A DNA stretch of 64,000 nt from Amaurobius ferox. Lineage: Eukaryota; Arthropoda; Arachnida; Araneae; Amaurobiidae. The stretch spans positions 101,580,568 to 101,644,567 of the forward strand of contig OX578152.1 in NCBI GenBank assembly GCA_951213105.1, given 5' to 3'. This document shows, one piece after another, positions 45,200 to 56,562 of the stretch (position 1 is the first letter of the stretch; the number at the start of each line of letters is the position of its first letter). Below the pieces are notes generated by a model. That model was given only the letters and a program-made list of their open reading frames with translations. It was not told where the DNA came from and made no database searches. The translations under genes and the position numbers were made by a program.

Positions 45200-46990
45200 A
45201 AGATGCAATGTAACAATATTTGTTCTATCTTTAGAAAGATAGGTTTATACGAAAATCTACTTAAAAAATAAATTATTCTATTCTCATTTGCTTAACAATT
45301 CCCGAAAAATATCAAATTAGTTGATTCTATAGAAAATTGAGAGTTGACACAGATAGAAAAATATTTAACGAATTTTATCCTATCACAACGATAGAATAAG
45401 TACAATCAGAGGTATTTGATGTTAGGCCCGTCTTAGATAATAGACTTATATCACTAATGCCGCCAATCCTCTAATACGTTTTGACAACTGATAAAACATA
45501 AGTGAAAATGTCACAAAATTTATAAATTCATATCACTAATTAAGTTGATAAATTTATATCAATATAACATTTTCTTTATTGTCCAGATTAGTTAAGGAAT
45601 CAAATAATAATAAAAAAAATGGCTAATTTGAAAATTTTTTGACCCAATAATGAGAATCTACTTCCGTTGCTAAGCAACGCAATCTCATTTTTCTAAAATA
45701 AAATTTTAGCAAACAAAATCGTCTGGCTATTGACTATTTTGTGAAATGGAACAGATTATTATGATTCCGACAATCCCTGGACTTTGAATTCAACTCGAAA
45801 TATAAACTAGTTTACCTGATGTCTTCAAAAAATGTGAATTATCATACCCAATTTGAAAAGTATAAAATCGGGCAAAACATGACTTTGTATGCGGAACGGA
45901 CACTTCTTATTTTATATAAATGACACCAGACATGACTTTATAAATATAAAGTTCAAATTTTTCTCTTAGAATTTCTCCTCCTATTAAAATAAAATCATGA
46001 TAATATGGAATTTATATGGAATTATTTTGTAAACATTTATTTATCTTATTTTCAGTTTTAAATTGAATGATACTTTTATTATTACATTTTTTGTAACTAA
46101 TCTCCATGTAAGAATAAAACATGAATTTCAACCAACCCCTTTAACATCAGATGAATATAACTGCTTCTTGTGAGAATATGAAGTCCTTAGGCATCGAAGT
46201 CCTCATGTTCTTAAATCCCTTTAACTTTCTATTGAAGAGATTGATTTCTAGATATTGATTTCTTTCTATTAATTTCTAGAGCTACAGAAACAAGGTCCAC
46301 TAATAGGAAAGTGGCAAACCTTTGTTTATTAATTAATTCCTTCTAAATTTTATTTTAGGAAACGCCAAAAATCCAGTTTATTCTATCGCATTCGGAAAAA
46401 TCTAATTTCGTTTCGATTCGGAATTTTGCTCTTAAATATAAATTGTATTCCAAACTGATAAAATGCCAAATCTTTCACTTCGCCCTCTTGGAGTTTCTCT
46501 GTCCACGCCTGCAACCATTCACGCTTTAATACATTATGACGTTTCGTTCTTTTTCCGCGATACATTTTTATATGGAAATGTACTGGCGTTATTTTCTGTG
46601 TCGTCAGAAGCGCGCGCATTCGCACTAAGACGCTTAATTAAGAATAAGGTATGTAATTTGTTTCCAGTTGGCGAAAAAATATAGACGGGGTAGGACGTAT
46701 GTGGCCCTTGGGGCATCATGACTAAATTATTATTCTAAATTTGTTAAGTTTAAAGTATCAAAATTATGAAGTTTCATGGGAAAATGTTGCCTGTTCAATA
46801 ATTTAAATAGCAATTGTGTATTCCGCGAGATGGTGAGATATCGAATGTTCTGTTTCTGCAAAAATGTACCGAATGCTTCTGTTTTTGGAATGGAATCATG
46901 TAATACGTGTTGATTATCTTTGGAACGAAGTTTAATGATGTCTTGCAGAATTCGAAGTGATAATATCCTGCAAATTACAGGAAATTAGTA
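45200..46990. other. No gene recognised
   Basis: AT-rich sequence with a few short ORFs (for example 46383-46625, - strand) that could be a decayed downstream part of the gypsy element but show no motif. Nothing supportable. Confidence 0.45.
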
Positions 46991-47029
46991 TTACCTGGTG
47001 ACTCTTTTATTCATTAAAGTATTCCTGCT

Positions 47030-48180
47030 ATTACTTATTGATATTGGTTGATGAGTTAGGTAATATATAATTTTGTACTCGGTCCCATTGATAACGGTGG
47101 GAAGAGTTACTTTTTCTGTCAGCTGCAAGGTGTCACCTGTGACTAAAGATACTTTAGTTGGGCTGGTTCTATTTGTACAGTAAATGGAAGTTGTTGCAAA
47201 ATGGCTCTATTAAACTTAGACATGCTCCGGTGTCCACAAGAAGTGAAACACTTGTTCCGAAAATACTGGTATTAATGATTGGTGTCTTGCTGGGAGCTAT
47301 TTGTTCCTTTGGTGTTACAAAAGTGGTTTTTAGATTGCTTTCCACCAGATCCAAGGCTCCAATGTTTTGATCAAGTAATGATGTTACGGTTGCCGTTTGT
47401 ACTCCTGAAATATTTGCATAGTAATTTTTTTGAAAGTGTGGTTTCTTTGGACCTGTCTTGTAATGTGGTGAATTTTCAATAGCAAGTTGTTTTGGGTATT
47501 GTACATAATTTTGTCTCCAATTGTTATTTCTTGTATTTCCATATTTATACTGATTAGATTTGTCATTATGAAAATTATTATATCTCGGTCTCTGCGACTG
47601 TTGGTTTTGTCTGAAAGCTTCTTTACGAAAACACTGTTGCATTATATGGCCTGCTTTTCCACACACAAAACAAGTGGGAATTTTTTCTCGTGTTCCTATT
47701 TTTCTATGTGATATTTTGCTTTCTTTTAAATATGTAATTTGCTTCTGTAATTGCTCTATGTTATTTGGTTGCACTGCTTTTACTATGGGGGTTGTTTCAC
47801 TAGTAGGTGGCGTTATCGCCTTCCAAGCATTATGCTCCAAAATAGTAGCTGTTTTTGCTTTGCCATATGTCTTAGGGTCTATGGCAAGGACCGCCCTCTT
47901 TATGTGTGAGGGGAGTTTGTCGATTGTGACTGACAATAAAATAGTATCTTTGACATTTTTTCCCTCTTCACTGGGAAAACATCCCCCAAAAGTGAGCTCA
48001 ATGTGATTGAAAAATGTGAATATATCATGCTTATTATAACTAATATTATTGAGTCTTTGCCAGCTATTAGCAACTGAAAATTTTGCACCGAATCTTTCCA
48101 AAAGATTTTCGATAATTTTGTCGAAAGTATCACTATTGTTGAGTTTAAGGGCTATAGCAACTTGAGCTACTAAGTATTTA
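47030..48180 (-). pseudogene. Ty3/gypsy-like gag-protease fragment
   Basis: A 310-codon open frame (48101-47169) carries a gag-like helical region, a CCHC zinc knuckle (CFVCGKAGHIMQQC), an Asn/Gln/Arg-rich linker and the start of a retropepsin with VSLLVDTGACLSLI (the DTG-type active site). After the stop near 47169, protease-like sequence continues in another frame (LVTGDTLQLTEKVTLP) to about 47040. No reverse transcriptase follows on this strand. Weaker gag-like sequence extends upstream to about 48180. Confidence 0.7.
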
Positions 48181-48540
48181 ATGCAAAGAGATTTTCCTCT
48201 TCCTTACCAAGTCTCGTAAAAATGTCAATGTTAATTTTTTTTTTAAATGAAAAAGGTATAGTTTAAAACCAGGTATGTGTCAAAAGTAATGAAAAACATA
48301 ATATTCACAAATGTTTAATTCATTTATTTAGATGGATGTACAAAATAATTATAAAAGTGACAGAATCTGATGGTCTATGAAAGGTAGGTCTTGTAAGGCT
48401 TAGAGATAGTCCATTTACATATTCATATGTTTTGATTGTATTGATAAGTGTTTATATTTAAGATATACCAGTACTATACAATTTAACATATTACAATAGC
48501 ATAAATATTATTTGTGAATATATCCTCCATTAGACCAAGA

Positions 48541-48852
48541 CTACATTCTGTCCTACGTGGATGATATACTCGTTCCATCCCTTGACATAAATTCCAATTT
48601 ACAAAAATTGGAGAAACTTTTCATATGTTTGGACAAACATAATTTAGGATTGAAACCCCAGAAATGCCAATTCTTGCAAACTAACATAGCATTTCCTGGA
48701 CACAAAATTTCCAGAGGTACAGTACAACCTATGACTCAAAATTTGGAGGTGATTCAAAAATTCAAAACATCTCAATCAAAAAAGGATATATGAAGTTTTC
48801 TTGGATGCGTTGAATTTTACCGAAAATTTATCCCCGATTTTTCAGAAGTAAC
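48541..48852 (+). pseudogene. Ty3/gypsy reverse transcriptase fragment, part 1
   Basis: Starts at YVDDILVPS, the catalytic YxDD box, with nothing upstream. It continues LEKLFICLDKHNLGLKPQKC, a stop at 48791-48793, then GCVEFYRKFIPDFSEVTHPL. Broken at 48866/49267 by the SINE insertion. Confidence 0.75.
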
Positions 48853-48866
48853 ACACCCATTAATTG
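48853..48866. repeat. 14-bp target-site duplication of SINE, left
   Basis: acacccattaattg, repeated at 49253-49266. Confidence 0.9.
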
Positions 48867-49252
48867 AGGGCCAACGGCCGTACCGTGCTGAAAACACCGG
48901 TTCTCGTTAGATCACCGAAGTGAAGCAGCATCGGGCGCGGTTAGTACTTGGTGGGTGACCACCTCGGAACGCCGCGTGCTGTTGACCATCTCGGGTGCGG
49001 TATCCCCGTGGTTTGCGCGCTAGATTTGCACGCTGCCACAAATGCCGCCGTGTTCATGCGGAGTACGATCACATTAAACATGTGGGTCCGTAAGTCCTTC
49101 CGAGAGGTTGGTGGTAGGGGAAGGAGGGTACGGTCCCTGTGGATGCCTCCCCCACTGGGTTCCGGTCTAAATTGGGTGGCACTTCCCGGCCGTCCATGCA
49201 GTTACCTTACACCTTTCTGGTAGGTCGGACGGTCTGGGTCTCAACAACAACA
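48867..49252 (+). mobile_element. 5S-rRNA-derived SINE (SINE3-type)
   Basis: A 386-bp insertion with a perfect 14-bp target duplication. The first about 118 bp is 5S-rRNA-like and keeps the internal polymerase III promoter (A box gaagtgaagcagc, C box gcggttagtacttgg). An unrelated body (gggttccggtctaaattggg, ttctggtaggtcggacggtc) and a short (aac)n tail follow. It interrupts the gypsy reverse transcriptase. A diverged relic of the same body lies at 44930-45062. Confidence 0.85.
48870..48987 (+). ncRNA. 5S-rRNA-like head of the SINE (not a 5S gene)
   Basis: gccaacggccgtaccgtgct to ccgcgtgctgttgac follows animal 5S rRNA almost along its full length, with one base missing in the tacttggtgggtgacc segment. 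The transposon flanks show it is mobile and not a host rRNA gene. Confidence 0.7.
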
Positions 49253-49266
49253 ACACCCATTAATTG

Positions 49267-49668
49267 CTTTAACAAAGGAAGCAAACACTTTTATGTAGAC
49301 AAACAAGGAACAGGCTGCTTCCGATAAATTCCGACAAGCACTCTTATCTAAAAATTGGTTACAACTAATGGATTTTGATAAACCCTTCGTTTTGTTCTGT
49401 GATGCGTCCGGTTATACTTTGGGAGTGGTTTTGTCTCAATTGGATGAGAACAAGTTCTCCAAACCAGTACAATTTGCTAGCAGAGTCCTTAAGGCTGCCG
49501 AACAAAAATATTATATTTTTGAACGTGAACTCTTGGCCGTATCTTGGGCCGTATCGTATTTCCGCCATTATTTGGCCGGAAGAACATTTCATGTCTTATC
49601 AAATCAAGCCGCATTGTCACATGTAATTAAAGTCAGAGACACTATCAACCGTATTGCAAGAATAAAAA
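49267..49668 (+). pseudogene. Ty3/gypsy RT thumb / RNase H fragment, part 2
   Basis: Continues part 1: ALTKEAN..., then after a frame change FDKPFVLFCDASGYTLGVVL, QFASRVLKAAEQKYYIFERE and LLAVSWAVSYFRHYLAGRTF, the standard RNase H region, with the D-A-S-x-x-A/T-like first catalytic site and the E of the second. VLSNQAALSH replaces the usual TDHKAL block. Ends RIARIK where family H copy H3 is inserted. Confidence 0.8.
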
Positions 49669-50743
49669 TCTGATGTGGGCAGCATATGACTTTCCTTACA
49701 TAATGCAATGAATTTACTACTTTTACAGTTAAAAAAAATGTTGTTATTATAGTAGATGCTTATATTCTTTCCACGATATTGAATTTTCTTCAATTAGTCG
49801 TTATTTTCATTGATTTAGAGTTGTTTTTATCCATTTGGCGAGATTTTCGTTAATTTGGCAACATTTCAAAAAGTCGGCAAGTTAATGACATTCCGCCAAA
49901 TTCGTCGCCAAAATCTCGCCAAGCGTTATGGATGGAGAAATAAGTTATTCTTAAAGCAGATAAATAACTATTGGCGTTCAAATACAAAAAGTATTACTCA
50001 AAGTATCTTTTCTCATGAATAGAACGCGCTAGATCCACGAGAATGATGTCACCCAATTTATCGCATGATATTACATGTGAAATATGAACATGTTTCTCAA
50101 TAGGAAATATTTTTATTTTTTATTTAATATAACTTTTTGATAATTTGCCGCCATAAAATGCCGCCACGTTGACGACATTCCTCTAAATTCGTCGCCAAAA
50201 TCACGCCAAGCTTTATGGACGGAGAAATAAGTTATTCTTACAGCGGATAAGTGACTATTGGTGTTCAAATACAAAAGTATTACTCAGAGTATATTTTCTC
50301 GTGAATGGAACGAGTTAGATCCACTAGAATCAGGTCACCAAATTTATCGCGTGATATTACATATGAAAAGTGGACATGTTTCTTAACAGTTAATATTTTT
50401 TTTAATTTATGGGATTTTTTGATACATTTATTTGAAAAATGTGCAATATCTCGAGAACGGTTCATGCTAGTGTTCTAAAGTTTATGTCAATCGTTTTCTA
50501 AGGAAAAATTACATAAGAAGTGTCTATTTGCGTAATTTTATTAAAGGTTTTGATTTTTTGATCATTTTTCAAAATTTCACTCGAAAATTTAAGGGGGGGG
50601 GGGTTCTGAGCATTCAATTGTGATTTAAAACATTTGGATTCCAGTATTTACGGATTGTGATTATTGTACCAAATTTCATTCGAATCGCTCCATTCGTTCG
50701 TGAGATATCGTCTCCACAGACTCACTGACACACACACACACAG

Positions 50744-50775
<32 letters not shown>

Positions 50776-50967
50776 TGTCACACACACACACATACTGTCA
50801 CACACACACACATACTGTCACACACACACACAGACATCACTTCAAAAATTTTCGATTCGTGATTAGGGATGCTTGAAACGTGCTCTCCCGCCGAAAATTC
50901 GAATTCGAATTTTCGATCCCGTCACAATACTTTCCTTATACATTATGTATATAAGGAAAGTAATAAC
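49669..50967 (+). repeat. Family H, copy H3 (inserted in gypsy RNase H)
   Basis: TCTGATGTGGGCAGCATATGAC at the left; tatataaggaaagtaataa hairpin at the right. The longest copy; an internal partial duplication of the cgccaagc...gatggagaaataagtt block occurs near 49918 and 50208. A CA tract lies at 50731-50835. Gypsy sequence resumes on the far side. Confidence 0.75.
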
Positions 50968-51640
50968 TAACTTGCAACAGTATGATTTCAAAATCATACA
51001 TATCAAAGGAAAATTAAACTCTGTCGAAGATTATTTACGTTGACAAATCTCTGATAGTTGTCCCACATCAGAAAATTTAAGTGATGTTATATTTCAAAAC
51101 ACAGCAACCCAGCAAATTGAAAGTAATTCATCTAACTCATCATCAACCCTGGAGGAAAAAATTCCAAAAATTGCACAATGTGAAGAACAACATGATGAAA
51201 AAAACAATCCAAGAATTACAAGAAGTCATTGAACAGAAAGAAGAAAGGATTAAAAGTCCAGAACATTTACATTTGGCAAATAAGGAAAGGATTGAAGAAA
51301 GAAACAAAAAATGGTTTGGAGCAAGTTGATTCATATGAAAACGAATTGGAAGAATTAAGAAACTGTTGTGAAGAATTAGAATAAAAAATGAGGAACTCTC
51401 AGAAAATTTTGAAGCAGCTTGTCGAGGTATTCAATATTTAGAGAATGATCTTTCCAATTTTCAACAAACCTATTACCAACCATACAGAAATAATAAAAGA
51501 AAGAGCCGACAAAGGTCAAACCAGAATAGGAGAAATAAGAATCAACATATCACATTCTGAAGAGCAGACGTCAACCTTTCATATAATTACACTTAAAGAA
51601 ACTGTTCAAAATTTTCCGATTTACCCAATTGTATAAGATT
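50968..51640 (+). pseudogene. Ty3/gypsy RNase H end and degraded downstream ORF
   Basis: LQQYDFKIIHIKGKLNSVED then a stop resumes the RNase H/connection region cut off at 49668. Downstream, several frames hold coiled-coil-like pieces (TIQELQEVIEQKEERIK, ENELEELRNCCEELE) and a basic Asn/Arg-rich stretch (YYQPYRNNKRKSRQRSNQ), broken by stops. It could be the connector/integrase-side remnant or a second gag-like ORF. No integrase motifs are seen. Confidence 0.5.
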
Positions 51641-51959
51641 TGCATATCGATGTTCACTTGTAACGAAGAGAAAATTTTATCACCACTCCAAACGAAAAAG
51701 CATTTGTTCTTGTCAACTCCTGTCATCGATGAAAATTATCCGGCTTGTCAACCACGCCAAAAAAACTCGATGTGATGTCACCAGCCTTGTTACCATCAAA
51801 ATAAGAGTTCACAGAACTAGATAATAATCAGCATCCAGTTATTCATGCCATTTTGGATATTTTACTTAATCATCTAACAACACTTGTTCACCGTAGTTCC
51901 ACACTTCTTACTCAACACAATTTTTTTTTCTCAACAACCTTGGGCTGAAATGCCGGGTG

Positions 51960-52250
51960 TGTTTTGTACATTCGCATGCCCCCCCCCCCCCCATTTAAAA
52001 ACGTTTGACGTCCGTCGACCTTTGCCCTGGAATACCTGGTCGACCTTTGGCCGTCTACCTTTGCCCTGTACTAGCGTCCTGCCAGCTGCGAGGAAGCACA
52101 GGCCAGGAAGCGTCTTGCGGTGGAGAAAATAGGTTCCATGAATCTGCCTAGAATGCAATTTTCTTGGGGGTGGGTTTGGCTCATGGGGCGCGGGTTTGGC
52201 TCATTGGGGTCATGGGGTCCCTTTGACCGCGGGTTTTTTTCTTTTTTTTT
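51960..52250. other. GC-rich patch with C14 run and short direct repeats
   Basis: A poly-C run at 51979-51992, then gtcgacctttg/gtctacctttgccctg reiterations, then gggtttggctcat repeated twice with a polypurine strand bias. No coding or RNA signal was recognised. Confidence 0.4.
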
Positions 52251-52509
52251 TTAATTTTTGTCCCTTTCTATTGGCAACCTTACTAGATCCAGCCTTGTAT
52301 ACATGTCTTGTCCCATCCCTTGAACAATTTTTTTTTTATATTCCACATTTTGTTTTTATGTCAATCTTATAATTTTAATAAGGTCATGACCAGTAGTAAA
52401 GTGAATAGATACCATACTAAGATTCGAATTCGTGACAGAATTTTTTTTTTTTTTTGGAATAACTTTACAGAAACTCCGTGAGAAAAATCGTTTGGTGAAT
52501 TCACATTTT

Positions 52510-53478
52510 TTTACTTTCCTTATATACAATAATATATAAAGAAAGTATTGTGACGGGGTCAAAAATTCGAATTCGAGTTTTCGACGGGAGAGCACGTTTC
52601 AAGCATCCCTGATCACGAATCGAACATTTTTGAAGTGATGTCTGTGTGTGTGTGTGTGTGTGAAAGTGTGTGTGAAAGTATGTGTGTGTGTGTGTGTCAG
52701 TGAGTTTGTGGGGACGATAACTGATGAACGAATGAACCGATTCGAGGTACACAAATTTGGTACACAAATTACAATCCGTAAATCTGAAGCCTGTTGTTTT
52801 TATACGCAATCGAATGCTCAGAACCCCCTAAATTTTCGAGTGAAATTTTGAAAAAAATCATCAAAAAATTAAAACCTCTAATAAAGTTACCCAAATAGAC
52901 ATTTCTTATGTAATTTTTCATTAGAAAACGATTGACATAAATTTTAGAACGCTAACATGAACCGTTCTCGAGATATTGTACATTTAAAAAAAAATTATCA
53001 AAAAGTTATATAAAAAAAATATTTTCTATTGAGAAACATGTTCAATTTTCATATGTAATACTATGCGATAAATTGGGTGACATTATTCTCGTGGATCTAG
53101 CTCGTTCCATTCATGAAAAAAGATACTTTAAGTAATACGTTTGTATTTGAACGCCAATAGTCATTTATCTGATGTAAAAATAACTTATTTTTTCGTCCAT
53201 AAAGCTTGGCGAGATTTTGGCGACGAATTTAGCGGAATGTCGCCAACGTGGCAACATTTTTAAATGTTGCTAAATTAACGAAAATCTCGCCAAATAGATT
53301 ATCCTCTCAAATGGATAAATATGACGCTAAATCAATGAAAATGACGACTCATTGACGAAAATTTAATATCTTGGAAAGAATATAAATATCTACTATAAAA
53401 ATCATGTATTTATTTTTAGTGTAAAAGTAGTAAATTCATTGCATTATATAAGGAAAGTCATATGCTGCCCACATCAGA
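52510..53478 (-). repeat. Family H, copy H4
   Basis: Reverse orientation from tactttccttatatacaata to gctgcccacatcaga. GT tract at 52643-52700. Collinear with H2. Confidence 0.65.
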
Positions 53479-53479
53479 T

Positions 53480-54010
53480 TTTTTTTTTTTATGAACTTTG
53501 GTCAAAGCCAAATATAATTTTTTTTAGCATGCATACAGCATATGATTTTTTTTTTTTTAGATAGTAATATATACATAATTTTGTTTTACTTCATTATTTG
53601 TTTCATGAAATATTTTTTTTCCCGAAAGTTGTTTAAAATGTGTATAATATTGTATTTATAATATTGAAATTAAGAATGTACATATTTAATTTACATTAGG
53701 CAAACCCAAGGAATGTATGTAAGTATTGTAATGTTAAAATATAATGCAAGTTTAAGAAGATTGTATGTAATGTGATTATATGAAATCTTGTTATTTTATA
53801 GTATGTATATTGTGTTTAACTGACATCTCACCTGTTTAGGTTATTCCAAATTTATATTTTTCTTTGCGCTCAGCTCGTGACTTCTGATATGCAGTTGTGT
53901 AAGTGAACAAAAGTATTTAAAAAGTGAGCGTATCGGTTTTCGTGCGTCTCAGTTTTTTAACATCATGTGTATATTATGTGCACACTGTGACACTTCTATA
54001 TTTGGTCTTT
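53480..54010. other. No feature recognised
   Basis: AT-rich with several poly-T runs and imperfect gtaatgt/tgtatat reiterations; no ORF of note. Confidence 0.5.
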
Positions 54011-54089
54011 TCATACCAAATAGATAGCGCTAAACAACTTTGTAACTGAAAAATTCCATCTATCTTGCTCAGAATATCCCATAAGTGAA

Positions 54090-54305
54090 TTATCTACCAT
54101 ATTTTGTGAAATGTGGTCAATTAGTTTTACGGCCGAAGTCGATACATACATTACACAGACTGACAGATACACATACACAGACGTCACGTTAAAAGTAGTT
54201 TTTTCGGGTTCTGAAGTGCTCGAAACTTTGTAGATCCGTCGAAAATTCTGTTGCGATTTTCGACACAATTTCAATATTCTCCCTATACATTACCATGTAT
54301 TGTAG
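54090..54305 (+). repeat. Family I fragment
   Basis: taccatattttgtgaaatgtgg to cctatacattaccatgta, with agacgtcacgttaaaag inside, as in 12490-12715. Confidence 0.55.
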
Positions 54306-54810
54306 GGTAATCCAAAATAATTACCGACCTACATGAAGGTATACATCAGACGAAAAGTTGCCATGATGGCGATCCCGCTCAGGGTTCGACTCGAGGGGGG
54401 TTCGACTCCGAGAGCAGCCTACTATCCGGGGTGACGCTCGGTCTCTGTGGCCAGTAGCCAAGGCCACCCTGCCAGGAGCACGACTTCAGACGGGGCCCTC
54501 CCACCAACCGCAGCAACAACACAACTCCTGACAAGAAACCGAGCACGAAACTCAAAATTCCGACGCCAACAATCATACTGTTCTGTCGGGACTCATCCAC
54601 TTCTAACCACTTTATTAGGATAAAAACAATACATAACAACTGATCCATTCGCTCAGAAAAGGGATCACAAGGGAACACTCTCCCAGGTGTAAATGGTACA
54701 AGGATTACACTAGAAACAAACATAAATCAAGCCACAAAACCTTACTCTTAAGTGAAAGCATACATGTAGGGAAAATAAATAGTGTTGAAATAATCTGGTC
54801 TTTATTCCAG

Positions 54811-54860
54811 ATGCTGTCATAAAGAAGAGAAAGAGCCGCAGGAAGAGAGTCAGTTGCTAG
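54811..54860 (+). other. Possible terminal exon (very tentative)
   Basis: A good acceptor, ggtctttattccag, ends at 54810. A short basic frame AVIKKRKSRRKRVSC ends in TAG. Another frame beyond is open to 54968 (ESVASFVEFGLVSGSAAPIQ...). The GC-rich 54360-54540 upstream is unexplained. No family was recognised. Confidence 0.2.
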
Positions 54861-55137
54861 TTTCGTAGAGTTTGGACTGGTCTCTGGATCTGCGGCTCCA
54901 ATACAGCAGATGATTAACTTGGGTAATGGAAGAGCAAATGATAATTTTATTTCAGCATTCATTAATATACTTTAAAAATAAAGACAACCAAAAAATTAGC
55001 CATAATTAAAAGCATTTTAGTAGTATCTCCTTTTACAGCGTAAAAAAATTACTCAGCCATGGCGCTTTCGGGCATTGCGATGTCGTTCATCAGTGACAAA
55101 TTGAAAATTAGTGGCGAACATGTGCTTAAATATAGTC

Positions 55138-55183
55138 TATAACCGCCAGAAAAAATTTACATATTAATTAAAATTTTTGTCTG
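55138..55183. repeat. Perfect-armed hairpin
   Basis: tataaccgccaga and tctggcggttata are 13-bp perfect arms around an AT-rich loop that extends the pairing (aaaaattt/aaattttt). It could be a miniature element terminus pair or a cruciform. Confidence 0.7.
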
Positions 55184-55399
55184 GCGGTTATAGCTGTAAA
55201 ACTAAAATATATCGAGAAAGGTCAGCTCTGTGGGGTTAACCTGATTCTTTTCTTCTTTAAAAATTCTTTATAAAATAGTCATTTAATTGATACATGTGAA
55301 AATTTGTAGTCTTTTATTTTAGATTTAGACTATTTTTGCGGGCCATTTCACAAACCAGGCAGATTTTTTTCTTTTCCAATCATAACAAAATCTATTCAG

Positions 55400-55690
55400 T
55401 GCCAAAGTCACCCACAACTGACTAATCTACCACATTTTGTGAAATTTCGATCAGTAGTTTTTAACTAGAGTGGATACTTACATTACACAGACAGACAGAC
55501 ACACAGACGCAGACACACACAGACGTCATAGACGTCATACGCTAAAGATAGACGCCATATGCTAAAGATAGATTTTTCGGATTCTAGAGTAGTCGAAACG
55601 TGTAAATTCATCAAAATCTCGGGTTGCGAATTTCTATACGATTCGAATATTTTCTCTATACATTACCATGTATTGTAGAGAAAGTAAAAT
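55400..55690 (+). repeat. Family I fragment
   Basis: ctaccacattttgtgaaatt to cattaccatgtattgtagag, with a cagacagacacacagacgc tract and a short duplicated gacgtcatacgctaaagat block. Confidence 0.55.
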
Positions 55691-55863
55691 GGTTTATTTC
55701 AATGTCTGCTTGTATAATATTCCTATAAAAATATATCAAATTTCATATTTTTGTATGCTAGCTATATAATAGCATATTTTTATATGCTAGCTTTTGTATG
55801 CGTCAGCTAATTTACTTTAATATAGAGTGATTTTAGCTTTCTGTTAAACTATATTGTATATCT

Positions 55864-56562
55864 AGTTACTTTCCTTATATACATAATGTATAAGGAAAGT
55901 ATTGTGACAGGGTCGAAAATTCGAATTCGATTTTTCAACGGGAGAGCACATTTCAAGCATCCCTGACCATGAATCCAACATTTTTGAAGTGATGTATGTG
56001 TGTGTGTGTGAAAGTATGTGTGTGTGTGTGTGTGTGTCAGTGAGCCTGTGGAGACGATAACTGACGAACGAATGGATCAATTCGACCAAAATTTGGTACA
56101 AAAATCACAATCCGTAAACACTGAAAGCCTATTGTTTTTATAAGCAATCGAATGTTCAGAACCCCCCCCCCCCCTAAATGTTTGAGTGAAATTTTGAAAA
56201 AATCGTCAAATAATCAAAACCTCTAATAAAGCTACGCAAATAGACATTTTTTATGTAATTTTTCATTAGAAAACGATTCACATAAATTTCAGAACGCTAA
56301 CATGAACCGTTCTCGAGATATTGCACATTTTTCAAAAAAATTATCAAAAAATCATATAAAATAAAAAAAAAATATTTGCTATTGAGAAACATGTTCAATT
56401 TTCATATGAAATACCATGCTATAAATTGGGTGACATCCTTCTAGTGGATCCAGCTGAAAAAAAAAAGGTTTGAGTAATACTTTTGTATCTGAACTCCAAT
56501 AGTCATTTATCTGCTGTAAGAATAACTTATTTCTCCGTCCATAACGCTTGGCGAGATTTTGG
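55864..56562 (-). repeat. Family H, copy H5, truncated
   Basis: Collinear with H2 from the palindromic end to acgcttggcgagattttgg, then stops exactly where a family I copy begins. GT tract at 55998-56040; a C-run at 56163-56174. Confidence 0.6.

Noticed and set aside
47158..48006. Plus-strand ORFs over the gag region
   Set aside because: They are antisense to the zinc-knuckle and protease frame, which carries the recognisable motifs.
48870..48987. A functional 5S rRNA gene
   Set aside because: It is joined to an unrelated body and (aac)n tail and bounded by a 14-bp target duplication inside a retrotransposon, so it is a SINE head. It also lacks a base in the C-box region and has no visible T-run terminator directly after.
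54379..54723. 114-aa ORF on the - strand
   Set aside because: Hydrophobic and GC-patch-derived, with no recognisable domain, splice support or homologous copy; left as unexplained sequence.
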